The notes: a model not told the origin generated them from the letters alone. A DNA stretch of 64,000 bases from Tectiglobus sp965224045 (GCA_965224045.1 CBDCYD010000010.1:124001-188000); one strand, 5' to 3'. Positions 42,687-51,521 are shown, numbered from the stretch's first letter. Numbers and translations: made by a program.

Positions 42687-42975
42687 GGCTTGGCTCCAAC
42701 GCAATACAGCACAACCAGCGGCGACCAGGCCGCCCCATTCGACACGTGGAACAAGACTTATCACGGATTGTCACAAAAGGCGGTCGCTGTGCCCCAGCGC
42801 GAGTGACATTGGCGCCCGGCTGTGGCGCAAGTGGCACCAGTGTTGCCCGTGTTCACTCAACCGGCGGCATGCGAGTGCGGGCCGTTCCATCTTTGGCGGG
42901 ATGATGGAAATGGTCGCCAGCCACCTTTGTCCAAGCGCATGCAATCTGCGCGTTGCCAAGTTTCGTCATGCAGCC

Positions 42976-43455
42976 TTACGCAAAGAGGCGGTCATCCCAT
43001 CTGACAGGCTTTTCGAGTCCAGGATCAATCAGGCCGAACTGCGGGTGGTTCGGATTGATCAAAATGCAGTTTTCTTCGACTGCCGGCACGCTTGGCACGA
43101 TCAGTATCGCCGATCGGCACTCCGTCAGCCATTTGACACCGACCGCACGCGCTTCGCGGCCGCTCTTGGAGTCCCAGTTGGGCAGGTTGTCTTTGGTTAC
43201 GACTTCATAACTCACGCCTGCAGGGACGGTGATTTCCAGAAAATGCTGGTTGCTTGGCAAGATGCCATTGTGATGAACCAACTTTTCGAGCATCGCCGTG
43301 CTGTAGTATTGGGCGCAGTAGATAAGTTCCTGGCCACGCTTGTGCCAGCGGCCCTGCGTTCGTGCCGCGCCCTCGCCGCTGAAAATTCTGTGCTTGCCGT
43401 CGGGATCACCAATGCGGAAGGCGCGCATTGGCTTATCCAAGGTGCGGTGAGTCAC
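42976..43455 (-). CDS. RES-domain toxin
   Basis: The 159-residue protein has the RES fold signature: RAFRIGDP, FSGEGAARTQGRWHKRGQELIYCAQYYS with the conserved Arg and Tyr, then MLEKLVHH, and late EENCILINPNHPQF. RES toxins deplete or modify NAD+. Its antitoxin gene is upstream, 134 bases away instead of the usual overlap. The start is uncertain: GTG at 43455 or ATG at 43428 (MRAFRI), and neither has a strong ribosome-binding site. A large inverted repeat lies between the two genes. Confidence 0.88.
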   Translation of the reverse strand: MTHRTLDKPMRAFRIGDPDGKHRIFSGEGAARTQGRWHKRGQELIYCAQYYSTAMLEKLVHHNGILPSNQHFLEITVPAGVSYEVVTKDNLPNWDSKSGREARAVGVKWLTECRSAILIVPSVPAVEENCILINPNHPQFGLIDPGLEKPVRWDDRLFA

Positions 43456-43457
43456 TA

Positions 43458-43517
43458 GATCATCGTGCCTTAGGTTGGAACCGCGGTCGCTGCTCCAACC
43501 TAAGGCACAAAGATGAT
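43458..43517. repeat. Inverted repeat between antitoxin and toxin genes
   Basis: A perfect 15-bp arm, GTGCCTTAGGTTGGA, is separated by a 14-base loop from its complement. A second, flanking pair GATCATC/GATGATC extends the stem beyond a 3-base bulge. The structure starts 3 bases from the toxin GTG. It could shield the toxin ribosome-binding site, end transcription between the genes, or be a bound operator. Confidence 0.85.
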
Positions 43518-43589
43518 CGCCAGCAAAGACTCGCGCAACTTTCTGCTTTCCTTCGGAATCGGTCCGATTCCGAATGAAGGCAGGTTGCC

Positions 43590-44048
43590 CTAAACCGCCA
43601 CGCCCGCATCAGCACGTGACAGCAGATCCAATACGAGGTCGGCGCCGGCAGTCGAACTGATCGACAGATCCATCGGACTTCGATTGCCCAACAGCGGGTG
43701 CTTGTTCGTGAGAAACATCGCTGCTTTCTCGGTGTCACCCTTATATATCCGCAGCACTTCAACGAAGACCTTGGACAGACCAAGTACCTTTTCGCTTTGA
43801 TCCCGCGTCAAGGCCTGGTTGCTTTCCTTTTTCCGATAGAAGGTCGCCTTGGGAATGATCTGGTGGACGTCGACAAACTGACCTCGCGGATCGATCTTTC
43901 TGACGATGGTTTGGGCCGTGGCAACCGGCAGACCCTCCTCCACCGTTTCCACCAGTTCGATGTCGTTGACGCGCTTCCAATTCTTGAGACCCATGAATTG
44001 AGCGATTTCACTGGCTTCGGAATACTCGAACACCTGCGGAGTTGCCAT
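43590..44048 (-). CDS. Xre/MbcA/ParS-family antitoxin
   Basis: The 152-residue protein pairs with the RES toxin. It has an N-terminal Xre-like region (SEASEIAQFMGLKNWKRV), a helical linker, and the C-terminal MbcA/ParS toxin-binding domain (FLTNKHPLLGNRSPMDLSIS and GADLVLDLLSRADAGVAV). Such antitoxins both neutralise the RES active site and repress their own promoter. AAGGA precedes the ATG. Two operator-like palindromes lie 32-69 bases upstream. Confidence 0.9.
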   Translation of the reverse strand: MATPQVFEYSEASEIAQFMGLKNWKRVNDIELVETVEEGLPVATAQTIVRKIDPRGQFVDVHQIIPKATFYRKKESNQALTRDQSEKVLGLSKVFVEVLRIYKGDTEKAAMFLTNKHPLLGNRSPMDLSISSTAGADLVLDLLSRADAGVAV

Positions 44049-44064
44049 GATGCCGTCCTTAACC

Positions 44065-44117
44065 TGCTCAGTCCTGCTCAGTCTCTTTCGAGACTAATGT
44101 AGTCCCATATGAGACTA
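44065..44117 (-). promoter_or_regulatory. Operator/promoter region of the Xre-RES operon
   Basis: Upstream of the antitoxin start are a 10-bp tandem repeat (TGCTCAGTCC, then TGCTCAGTCT), a perfect AGTCTC-TTTC-GAGACT inverted repeat (44080-44095), and an 18-bp near-palindrome TAGTCCCATATGAGACTA (44100-44117). A TATAGT-like -10 element overlaps the latter. All share the core AGTC, as expected for autoregulation by an Xre dimer. Confidence 0.65.
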
Positions 44118-44240
44118 TATGCAAGCGCGGGCGGGACACGACCACGTCTGCGGGCGAAGAACAGCGGGCAATCAGCACCAGGCGGTTCAATGCGTTGCGG
44201 ATCGACCCAACAGCTCGAAACACCAGGTCCCTGCCCACAA

Positions 44241-46127
44241 TCATCCAACCGGTGGTGCGTGGGTGCGGGCGTGATGCGGGGTCTTTTCCCAGTGGTGCGG
44301 TGCAGCGAAGAGCTGCCATAGCGCGCGGTAGGCGGCAAACGAGGCGAGCAGCCAGTAGGCCGGCATCCAGAGGACGGAGAGCGCCAGGCCGGGCCAGCCG
44401 CGGCGCAGCGCCGTCAGGGCGGCAAGGGCAACCACCGAAACATAGCCGGCTGAAAGGTTGAACAGGGCGAGCTGCCAGAACGCGTGTTCGATAAGGCCCG
44501 GTCCGTGGGCGAACGGCGTCGCGCGGGTCAGTTCGAGGGCGACAAGAACGTAGAAAAACGGGTGCAGCAGGGCTGAGAACAAAAAGCCGAAGATGACGCA
44601 CTGAAAGCCGAGGAAAGGCAGCGTGCCGAGGTCCGCCCAGAGCGCCAAGGGCCGGCGCATGTGGACCATGTAGGTCTGCATCCATCCCTTGAGCCAGCGG
44701 GTGCGCTGCGGGAGCCAGTCGCGCCACGTTGCCGGTGCCTCCTCCCAGGTCGTCGACGGCAGGATCGCGATGCGGCCGGCACGCCGCGCAAGACGCATGC
44801 CGAGATCGGCATCCTCGGTGACATTGAACGGGTCCCAGGCACCAATGCCGGAAAGCGTCGCCAGGCGGAAATGGTTCGAGGTGCCGCCGAGCGGAATTGG
44901 CAGGCGCAGTCGTTCGAGTGCCGGCAGCAGGCCATCGAACAGGGCGGTGTATTCCAGCGCAAACTGGCGCGCGAGCCAGCCGTCGGCGCGGTTGTAGATG
45001 TTGAGACGCGCCTGCAGGCAGACGACGTCCGGGTGGGCGTCGAAGACGGCGACGGCTTTGCGCAGCTGGCCGGGTTCCGGGATGTCTTCGGCGTCATAGA
45101 CGGTGACGAACGCGCCGCGGGCGAATTCAAGCGCGTAGTTCAGCGCCTTCGGCTTGGTGCGCGGGCCGGACGGCGGCACAGTCACGACGCGGATGAAGCC
45201 CGGCAGGCCGCCGGCCGCCGCGGCGTGGCGGGTTGCCAGGTCCGCTTCTTCGAGAACCAGAATGACGTCAAGCTTGGCGGCCGGATAGTCGATCCGGATC
45301 AGGGCATCGACGAGGTCGGGCAGGATCTCGGCCTCGTCGTATAGCGGCACGAGGACGGTGTAGACCGGCAGGTCCGCCATCGCGAGGCGATCCGCCGGTA
45401 CCGTCAGTCGGGGTTGCGGGCTTACCAGGTGGACGAGCAGCACCAGGATGCGCAGAGCAACGATCAGGGCAAAGGGTATGGCGGCGACACAGGTGATGAT
45501 GAAGTAGGCAAGCGGCGTGTCGACCAGTGCGGTGCCGACAAATGCGCCGATCACCGAAATGACTGCCGCGAGCAGCCAGAGCGGCGGCGCAGACGCGGCT
45601 GAAGCGGCTGGGCTTGACTTGCGCAACGCGTGCGTTGCGCGACGCACGCGCTGGCGGCGTTCAATTCCGGTGTCGGTGAGATCGGGTCTCAGATCGGAGG
45701 TCAGGCAGACGCCCAGGCCATCGGCCAGAGCAGCGTCGGTCCTTGCAGCGACGGCATCGGGTGTGGCTTCGGTGGCGTTGATCAACGCGGTGCGAGGCGG
45801 CAGCTGAGAGCCATTGGCCGAGAGAGGCGGCGCATCGGGAGTGGCGGCGAATGCCGTTTCGACACCGAGGGCGGCGGCCAGGCAGCAGACGTAGTCCGTG
45901 ACCGAGATCCAGCCGAGGGCGAGCATCACTTCGTGCGGCGGCACATTCCATCCGGTTGCGATCAGGCGGGCACGCGCGATGGTGGCGTCGTCGACGTGGG
46001 TGCGGCGTACGAAGGCGAAGTCGTCGAGGTTTTCGGGTGCAGCGAGCGCGGCATCGGGCAGCGTCGTCTCGGCCGGTCGTTCGGTTGCGGCGGTGCCGCT
46101 AGTTTGCTTTCGGCCGGGGTCTTGCAC
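44241..46127 (-). CDS. GspE-N domain/GT2 processive glycosyltransferase
   Basis: The 628-residue protein has an N-terminal MshEN/GspE-N-like helical region (about residues 40-95, GWNVPPHEVMLALGWIS), then two membrane segments and a family 2 glycosyltransferase domain. Motifs of a processive cellulose-synthase-like enzyme are present: VYDAED near residue 344, TEDADLGMRL near 437 and QRTRWLKGW near 477. Four or five C-terminal membrane helices complete it. MshEN domains bind cyclic-di-GMP in other proteins, so control by this nucleotide is possible. The polysaccharide is unknown. Start is GTG at 46127. Confidence 0.88.
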   Translation of the reverse strand: MQDPGRKQTSGTAATERPAETTLPDAALAAPENLDDFAFVRRTHVDDATIARARLIATGWNVPPHEVMLALGWISVTDYVCCLAAALGVETAFAATPDAPPLSANGSQLPPRTALINATEATPDAVAARTDAALADGLGVCLTSDLRPDLTDTGIERRQRVRRATHALRKSSPAASAASAPPLWLLAAVISVIGAFVGTALVDTPLAYFIITCVAAIPFALIVALRILVLLVHLVSPQPRLTVPADRLAMADLPVYTVLVPLYDEAEILPDLVDALIRIDYPAAKLDVILVLEEADLATRHAAAAGGLPGFIRVVTVPPSGPRTKPKALNYALEFARGAFVTVYDAEDIPEPGQLRKAVAVFDAHPDVVCLQARLNIYNRADGWLARQFALEYTALFDGLLPALERLRLPIPLGGTSNHFRLATLSGIGAWDPFNVTEDADLGMRLARRAGRIAILPSTTWEEAPATWRDWLPQRTRWLKGWMQTYMVHMRRPLALWADLGTLPFLGFQCVIFGFLFSALLHPFFYVLVALELTRATPFAHGPGLIEHAFWQLALFNLSAGYVSVVALAALTALRRGWPGLALSVLWMPAYWLLASFAAYRALWQLFAAPHHWEKTPHHARTHAPPVG

Positions 46128-46324
46128 GGGAGTGGATCGAAGTACTATTGCGCCTGCTGAAATATTGCATGCTGAGGTGTTGGTGTGAAGCCGCGCGGGA
46201 TGCTTCGTTCGCGGCGCAACGCGCTGCCTTGCGCCAACCCCAATCGCTGGTTACGAGTCGACGCTGGAGGTGGCGCGGTAAGTTTGGCGCCGGCGGTTGA
46301 GATGGAAGACGGGAGATCGACGGG

Positions 46325-47149
46325 TTGGGCGGTCTAACAAGATGGCGTGGATGGATTGCCGGGATTGGAGCCGCGGTCGTTGCTGCCACGGGTGTCCTGC
46401 TCGGGGCGCATGCACAAGAGGCCGGCGAGCCCAGCGATCCGGCTCAGCGCGTGATCATTCGCTTCGTGACGACGGACGATTTTCCGCCATTCAATGCGCT
46501 CGATGAAGACAACACGCTCACCGGCCTCAACGTCGATCTGGCGCGAGCCATCTGCCAGGACCTGTCGATCACCTGCGATATCAAGGCCCTGGCCTGGAAC
46601 GCACTGCTGCCGGCGCTCAAGAACGACACTGCGGATGCGGTGATTGCCGCACACCGCATCACCCAGAAACTGGCGCGTCAGGTGGCCTTTACGGACCGCT
46701 ATTTCTATACGCCGGCGCGGTTTGCGGTGAGGCGCGATGCGGCCGAGTTCGCCACGACGCCGACAGGTCTCGACGGGCGCAGCGTCGCCGTCGTGCGCGG
46801 CAGTGCGCACGAGGCCTACATGATCGCGTTCTTCCGCAATACCACCGTGGTGCAGTTCGATTCGCCGGAACTGGCGCGCCAGGCGGTTCAGACCGGGCGG
46901 GTCGATGCCGTGTTCGACGACGGTGTGGGCCTGGTATTCTGGGCCAACGGGACGCTGTCGAAAGCGTGCTGCGTGCTCCGCGGAGGGCCCTATTTCGAAC
47001 CGCGCTACTTCGGCGACGGGATCGCCATCCTGGTGCGACAAAACGATGATCAAATGCGGTTGATGCTCAACCAGTCGCTGGCGCGGCTGCAGGCCAGCGG
47101 CCGGTTTCGCGAGATCATTGACAAGTTCTTTCCGATCCGGGTTTATTAG
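46325..47149 (+). CDS. Periplasmic solute-binding protein (family 3)
   Basis: The 274-residue protein has a signal peptide (cleavage near AHA/QEA, about residue 30) and the bilobed family 3 solute-binding fold. Visible are FVTTDDFPPFNALDEDNTLTG, GLNVDLARAICQDL and the cross-over AVVRGSAHEAYM, with CCVLRGGP as an unusual Cys pair. Members bind amino acids or related small solutes. No ABC permease or ATPase gene is adjacent, so it may serve a distant transporter or a sensor. The TTG start has no strong alternative. Confidence 0.82.
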   Translation: MGGLTRWRGWIAGIGAAVVAATGVLLGAHAQEAGEPSDPAQRVIIRFVTTDDFPPFNALDEDNTLTGLNVDLARAICQDLSITCDIKALAWNALLPALKNDTADAVIAAHRITQKLARQVAFTDRYFYTPARFAVRRDAAEFATTPTGLDGRSVAVVRGSAHEAYMIAFFRNTTVVQFDSPELARQAVQTGRVDAVFDDGVGLVFWANGTLSKACCVLRGGPYFEPRYFGDGIAILVRQNDDQMRLMLNQSLARLQASGRFREIIDKFFPIRVY

Positions 47150-47427
47150 AAGACATTGAAAACGAACATCTTTCTGGCCCAAGCGGAATGCGGTGTGCCC
47201 ACTCAGCGACACGGTAACGCGTCGCGAAAACGCCGTTGTTGTCGCTAGAGTCCGACCAGTCGCGCAGTGCGCGGGATTTGATGCGGGCGACGCGGTCCTA
47301 CCAAAGCGCATTGGGTGCCGTGCCCGGCGCAGTCCGGTGGCGCACCAGGTGTTAACGCAATCCCGTCAAGTAAGGCGCACGCATTGTTGCATTCCGCGCA
47401 TAGTGCGCCGGATCAGGGAGTGACGGC

Positions 47428-48216
47428 ATGACCCGCTACCGCACGCTGTTCCTGTCCGATGTCCACCTCGGCACGCGTGCCTGCCAGGCCGAGGCCCTCG
47501 TTCGGTTTCTCGAAGAGGTCGACGCCGATACCATCTATCTGGTGGGCGACATTGTCGATTTCTGGCGGATCAAGCGCGGCGCGATCTGGACGCCGGCACA
47601 GAACGAGGTGCTGCACCGCCTGCTGCAAAAGGAACGCGGCGGCGCGCGCGTGGTTTTCATTCCAGGCAACCACGATGATGGGCTCAGGGCCTATAGCGGG
47701 ATGAAATTCGGCAACATCGAAATCGAATGCGATGCCCTTTTCGAGACGTCGTCAGGCAAGCGCTATGTCGTGATGCACGGCGACGAGTTCGACCTGGTCG
47801 TCAATCACGCGCGGTGGCTCGCGTATCTCGGTGACCGTGGCTATCAGCTCGCGCTGTGGTCGAACTGGCCGATCAACTTCGTGCGGCGGAGATTGGGCCT
47901 TGGGTATTGGTCGCTCTCCGCATATCTTAAGAATCGGGTCAAATCCGCCGTGAATTTCATTGGTGATTTTGAGAAGTCCCTGTCGGATGAGGCAAAGCGC
48001 CGGCAGGCGGACGGTGTGATTTGTGGACATATCCACAGGGCTGCGTCGAAGCAGATCGGCGAAATCCACTACGTCAACATCGGCGACTGGGTGGAGAGCT
48101 GCACCGCAGTTGTGGAAAACGAAGCCGGCGATCTCGAGCTGATCGCCTGGCGCGAGGTCGAAGAGGCGAAGCTCGCCGCGGAGGCGGCTTCAGGACGCTT
48201 GGGAGTTGCCGCATAG
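47428..48216 (+). CDS. LpxH-like UDP-2,3-diacylglucosamine hydrolase family phosphoesterase
   Basis: The 262-residue calcineurin-type phosphoesterase has every metal-binding motif: LSDVHLG, VGDIVDFW, PGNHDDGL, MHGDEFD and CGHIHRAA. The architecture is LpxH-like. LpxH cleaves UDP-2,3-diacylglucosamine to lipid X in lipid A synthesis. Many alphaproteobacteria use LpxI for that step, so this protein may act on a related lipid precursor. A glycosyltransferase gene starts one base after its stop, suggesting they work in one envelope pathway. Confidence 0.82.
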   Translation: MTRYRTLFLSDVHLGTRACQAEALVRFLEEVDADTIYLVGDIVDFWRIKRGAIWTPAQNEVLHRLLQKERGGARVVFIPGNHDDGLRAYSGMKFGNIEIECDALFETSSGKRYVVMHGDEFDLVVNHARWLAYLGDRGYQLALWSNWPINFVRRRLGLGYWSLSAYLKNRVKSAVNFIGDFEKSLSDEAKRRQADGVICGHIHRAASKQIGEIHYVNIGDWVESCTAVVENEAGDLELIAWREVEEAKLAAEAASGRLGVAA

Positions 48217-48217
48217 A

Positions 48218-49294
48218 ATGCGTGTGCTGGTTGCCACGGATGCTTGGCGACCCCAGGTCAACGGGGTGGTGCGCACCTATGAGCGGCTGGCGGACCAGGC
48301 GGCGGACCTCGGCGTCGAATTGGTGTTCCTGACGCCGGCGGAATTCAGAACCGTACCCTGTCCGACCTATCCCGAAATCCGGCTCGCCATTCCCGGCTAC
48401 AACTTCGTTATCGAGCGCCTTGACGTGGTGCGCCCGGATGCCGTCCATATCGCGACCGAGGGACCGGTCGGATGGATGGCGCGGCGCTACTGCATGCAGC
48501 GCGGAATTCCGTTCACGACCGCATTCCACACGCGGTTCCCGGAATACGTGTCGGAGCGCTTCGGCATCCCGGCGAGCTGGATCTACGCCATCCAGCGCCG
48601 CTTCCACAATTGCGGCGCCGGCATGATGGTGGCGAGCCGTTCGCTTGCCGAAGAGCTGGAGGGGCGCGGGTTTGAGCGGATCATGCCGTGGACACGCGGC
48701 GTCGATACGACCCTCTTCCGGCCACGCGCGGTGCGCCGGTTCGGCTCGGACCGGCCGGTGTTTCTCTACGTCGGGCGGGTCGCGGTCGAGAAGAACATCG
48801 AGGCGTTCTTGAATGCCGGACTCGACGGCCGCAAGGTTGTCGTCGGCACCGGGCCGATGCTGGACGATCTCAGGCAACGCTATCAGGACGTCGTGTTTAC
48901 CGGCAAGCTGATCGGCGAGGATCTGGCCGAAGCCTATGCCTCGGCCGACGTGTTCGTGTTCCCGAGCGTGACCGATACGTTCGGGATCGTGCTGATCGAG
49001 GCGATGGCGTGCGGCCTGCCGGTGGTCGCGTTTCCGGTCACAGGGCCGATCGACAACGTTGTCGATGGGGTGACGGGTGTGCTCGGCGATGACCTCGTGG
49101 CAGCGGCCCGGTCGGCGTTGAGGCTTGATCGCGCTGCGGTGCGCGCGCATGCGCTCAACTTCAGTTGGGAATCCGCGACGCGGCTGTTCGTGTCTAATCT
49201 CGAGACGGCACTGTTCTCGCGACAGGGCAGACGCGTGCCGGCGCGGCGCAAGCCATCGCTGGTGCGCCGCATGCGGTCCGTTGGTGAGCTGTGA
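48218..49294 (+). CDS. GT4-family glycosyltransferase
   Basis: The 358-residue enzyme has the GT-B fold of family GT4: an N-terminal VLVATDAWRPQVNGVVRTY, the acceptor-side GVDTTLFRP, the linker LYVGRVAVEKNIEAF and the nucleotide-binding E-x7-E region DTFGIVLIEAMACGLPVVAF. It resembles glucosyl- or mannosyl-transferases acting on diacylglycerol or phosphatidylinositol, but the acceptor is unknown. ATG at 48218 is one base after the upstream stop. The nitroreductase gene converges downstream. Confidence 0.9.
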   Translation: MRVLVATDAWRPQVNGVVRTYERLADQAADLGVELVFLTPAEFRTVPCPTYPEIRLAIPGYNFVIERLDVVRPDAVHIATEGPVGWMARRYCMQRGIPFTTAFHTRFPEYVSERFGIPASWIYAIQRRFHNCGAGMMVASRSLAEELEGRGFERIMPWTRGVDTTLFRPRAVRRFGSDRPVFLYVGRVAVEKNIEAFLNAGLDGRKVVVGTGPMLDDLRQRYQDVVFTGKLIGEDLAEAYASADVFVFPSVTDTFGIVLIEAMACGLPVVAFPVTGPIDNVVDGVTGVLGDDLVAAARSALRLDRAAVRAHALNFSWESATRLFVSNLETALFSRQGRRVPARRKPSLVRRMRSVGEL

Positions 49295-49352
49295 GGCATT
49301 ATTGGGGTCGCGAACCGCTCTCGTTTCGACCCTGACCGGTGCAATGGCCTTC

Positions 49353-50024
49353 TCAATCCTCGATGAAGGTTGCAAACTGGTCGACGTCAAGCCGGCTGGT
49401 GCGGAACGTATTGGCGATCGCGTCAGGGTCGGGGTAGCCAAGCGACATGCCGCAAACGAGCATCTCTTCGGCCGGTGCACCGATGTGTTCCATCACCGTG
49501 TCGAAGTAGTTGCAGAATGCGGCCTGCGGGCAGGTTGCGAGGCCGAAGCTGCGGGCTGCGAGCATGATCGACTGCACGAACATGCCGGTGTCGAGCCAGC
49601 TGCCGATCTCCATGTCGCGTTCCAACGTGATGAACAGCCCGACCGGTGCGTCGAAGAAGGCGTAGTTGCGCGCGTGCTGGGCGTGCATGCGGGACTTGTC
49701 GCCCTTGTCGATGCCGAGCGTCCGGTAAAGGCCCCAGCCGCATTCGCGGCGGCGGTCGATGTAGGGTGAGCGCCAGTTGACCGGGTAGTAATTGTATTCG
49801 CGATTTGGCTGCTCGCCGGCATCGTGGCGTGCAAGGCAGGCGGCGGTAATTGCAGCCTTGCGTCGACCGGTGACGACGTAGACCTTCCAGGGCTGGATGT
49901 TGGAGCCCGAGGGCGCGCGGCCGGCGATCGCAAGCACCTCTTCAATAATCTCGCGCGGTACGGGCTTGTCGGCGAGAAAGGCACGTGTGCTCTGGCGCCC
50001 GACAATGGCCTCTTCGATGTTCAT
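49353..50024 (-). CDS. Nitroreductase family protein
   Basis: The 223-residue FMN-dependent oxidoreductase has the family's FMN-phosphate motif GRQSTRAFLADKPVP, then AGRAPSGSNIQPWKVYVVTG and GMSLGYPDPDA near the C-terminus. Likely activities are reduction of nitro groups or quinones using NAD(P)H. ATG at 50024 is chosen because the family begins with this segment; an open frame continues about 80 codons upstream into the spacer. It is divergent from the AbrB-family gene. Confidence 0.93.
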   Translation of the reverse strand: MNIEEAIVGRQSTRAFLADKPVPREIIEEVLAIAGRAPSGSNIQPWKVYVVTGRRKAAITAACLARHDAGEQPNREYNYYPVNWRSPYIDRRRECGWGLYRTLGIDKGDKSRMHAQHARNYAFFDAPVGLFITLERDMEIGSWLDTGMFVQSIMLAARSFGLATCPQAAFCNYFDTVMEHIGAPAEEMLVCGMSLGYPDPDAIANTFRTSRLDVDQFATFIED

Positions 50025-50184
50025 TTCGGTGCGGTCCCGGATTGTCGCGTTGATCGATTTGCGATCGGTTTGGCATGGACTGCGGCCAAGGTCGAGGGAT
50101 CGCTGGTCGGCCGGTTCGCGGTTGCAGCGCGTGGGATGCCGCGGGGGCTGGATCGACAGGGCGCGTGGCGATAGCATTCGCGGC

Positions 50185-51255
50185 ATGCTGGAATTCTTGG
50201 CAGGCACTGGGCGGTTGGTCCTGACGTTGGCAATCGCTGCAGCCGGCGGATTTGCGTTCAAGTCGCTCGGTATGCCGGCGCCCTGGCTGACCGGGGCGGC
50301 GGCTGCCGTCGGCAGTGCGGCGGTGTTGGGTGTCGGCGTTCAGGCCGGCGCCTGGGTGCGGCTCGGTTCGATGATGTTCCTTGGCACGGTCATGGGCGCG
50401 ACGGTGACGCCGGAGACGTTCGGGCAACTGCCGAACTGGCCGGTCAGCCTTGCCGGCCTGCTGGTGGTCGTTGTGGCGATGATGCTGATCGTCTCGCTCT
50501 ACCTCGAGCGGGTGCACGGCTTCGATCCCGACACGGCGCGCCTGGCCTGCATTCCCGGCAATATGGCCTACGCTCTGGCGTTGGCGGAAGACAATCCGCG
50601 CGCAGATGCACGCCAGGTCGCGTTGGTGCAGATCGTGCGACTGGCGGCGCTTCTGATCTGCCTGCCGTCCGTGTTCGACGGGTTGGGCTACGTGGCCGTG
50701 GCACCGATATCCGTTGCGCCAAGTGCGGTCGATTTCGATGCCGTCGCGTTGATGTTTGGAGCCGGGATCGCGGCCGGTGCCGTCTTTCACTGGATCGGTT
50801 TTCCGGCGGGGGCGATGTGTGGTGCGATGTTTGCCGGCGGTTTGCTCTCGGGCAGCGGTCTGTTGACGGTGTGGCTGCCGGAGTGGCTGCTCATTCCCGG
50901 CTTCGCCCTCATCGGTGCTGTGGTTGGTGCCAATTTCGCCGGTGCGGACCGCCGCTTTCTCGCAGCCAACATCCTGCCGAGCCTGGGCGCCGTGCTGGTC
51001 GGGACGACGGTGGCGCTGGCGTGTGCGGTGCCGGTTGCCTGGTTGATCGATGCGGGTGTCGCGCAGGTGTGGCTTGCCTATGCGCCGGGTGGCGCCGATA
51101 CGATGTCGATCCTGGCGCTTGCACTCGGCCTCGAGCCGACATTCGTGGTCGCGCATCACGTGATCCGGATGTTCGGTCTTGGTGGTGTTGTGCCGTTGTG
51201 GATCCGGTTTTACGCGCGCCGTGGCGGTGGCGATGCGGCCGGAAAGGCCGTATAG
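50185..51255 (+). CDS. AbrB-family membrane protein (PF05145)
   Basis: The 356-residue protein has two repeats of about five transmembrane helices, the AbrB-duplication fold sometimes mislabelled as ammonia monooxygenase. Visible are FKSLGMPAPWLTGAAAAV in the first half and HWIGFPAGAMCGAMFAGG in the second, with IPGNMAYALALAE and APGGADTMSILALAL at equivalent positions. It is probably a transporter of unknown substrate. The ATG at 50185 precedes the first helix. A palindromic repeat copy lies 28 bases after its stop. Confidence 0.88.
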   Translation: MLEFLAGTGRLVLTLAIAAAGGFAFKSLGMPAPWLTGAAAAVGSAAVLGVGVQAGAWVRLGSMMFLGTVMGATVTPETFGQLPNWPVSLAGLLVVVVAMMLIVSLYLERVHGFDPDTARLACIPGNMAYALALAEDNPRADARQVALVQIVRLAALLICLPSVFDGLGYVAVAPISVAPSAVDFDAVALMFGAGIAAGAVFHWIGFPAGAMCGAMFAGGLLSGSGLLTVWLPEWLLIPGFALIGAVVGANFAGADRRFLAANILPSLGAVLVGTTVALACAVPVAWLIDAGVAQVWLAYAPGGADTMSILALALGLEPTFVVAHHVIRMFGLGGVVPLWIRFYARRGGGDAAGKAV

Positions 51256-51282
51256 GCGCCGATCGTCAACCTTTCGATGTCC

Positions 51283-51410
51283 TAGATCATTTCCGCCTAC
51301 GGCGGAATCACACCGCCTGCCCACTCCCCCGCCCGGCCGCCCATGCAATCGTGGTTTTGGGCGGCCGGGCGGGGGAGTGGGACGGTTCCAGCTAAACCTG
51401 AAACGCTCTA
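51283..51410. repeat. 128-bp palindromic intergenic repeat, copy 2
   Basis: Second copy, the most symmetrical. Its 24-bp GC-rich arms (CCCACTCCCCCGCCCGGCC and onward) are perfectly complementary around a 14-base loop, flanked by the small hairpins CCGCCTACGGCGG at the left and TTCCAGCTAAACCTGAAA at the right. It starts TAGATCATT and ends CGCTCTA. It lies between the AbrB-family stop and the Zn peptidase start, both plus strand. Confidence 0.92.
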
Positions 51411-51521
51411 ATCTGAGGCTGCCAACGCGATGGCGGGCGCCATTGTACGGCGCAAATTGCCCCCTACATCGAGTGGGAGCCGGCTTCGCGACGGGGCCTG
51501 CGATATGAAACGGACAGCGAC

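Noticed and set aside
38958..44240. tRNA-anchored genomic island downstream of tRNA-Gly
   Set aside because: No integrase and no second copy of the tRNA 3' end was found downstream; the DUF2235 and toxin-antitoxin genes alone do not prove an island.
48074..49480. Long antisense open frame over the GT4 gene
   Set aside because: No motif and fully explained by the real glycosyltransferase frame.
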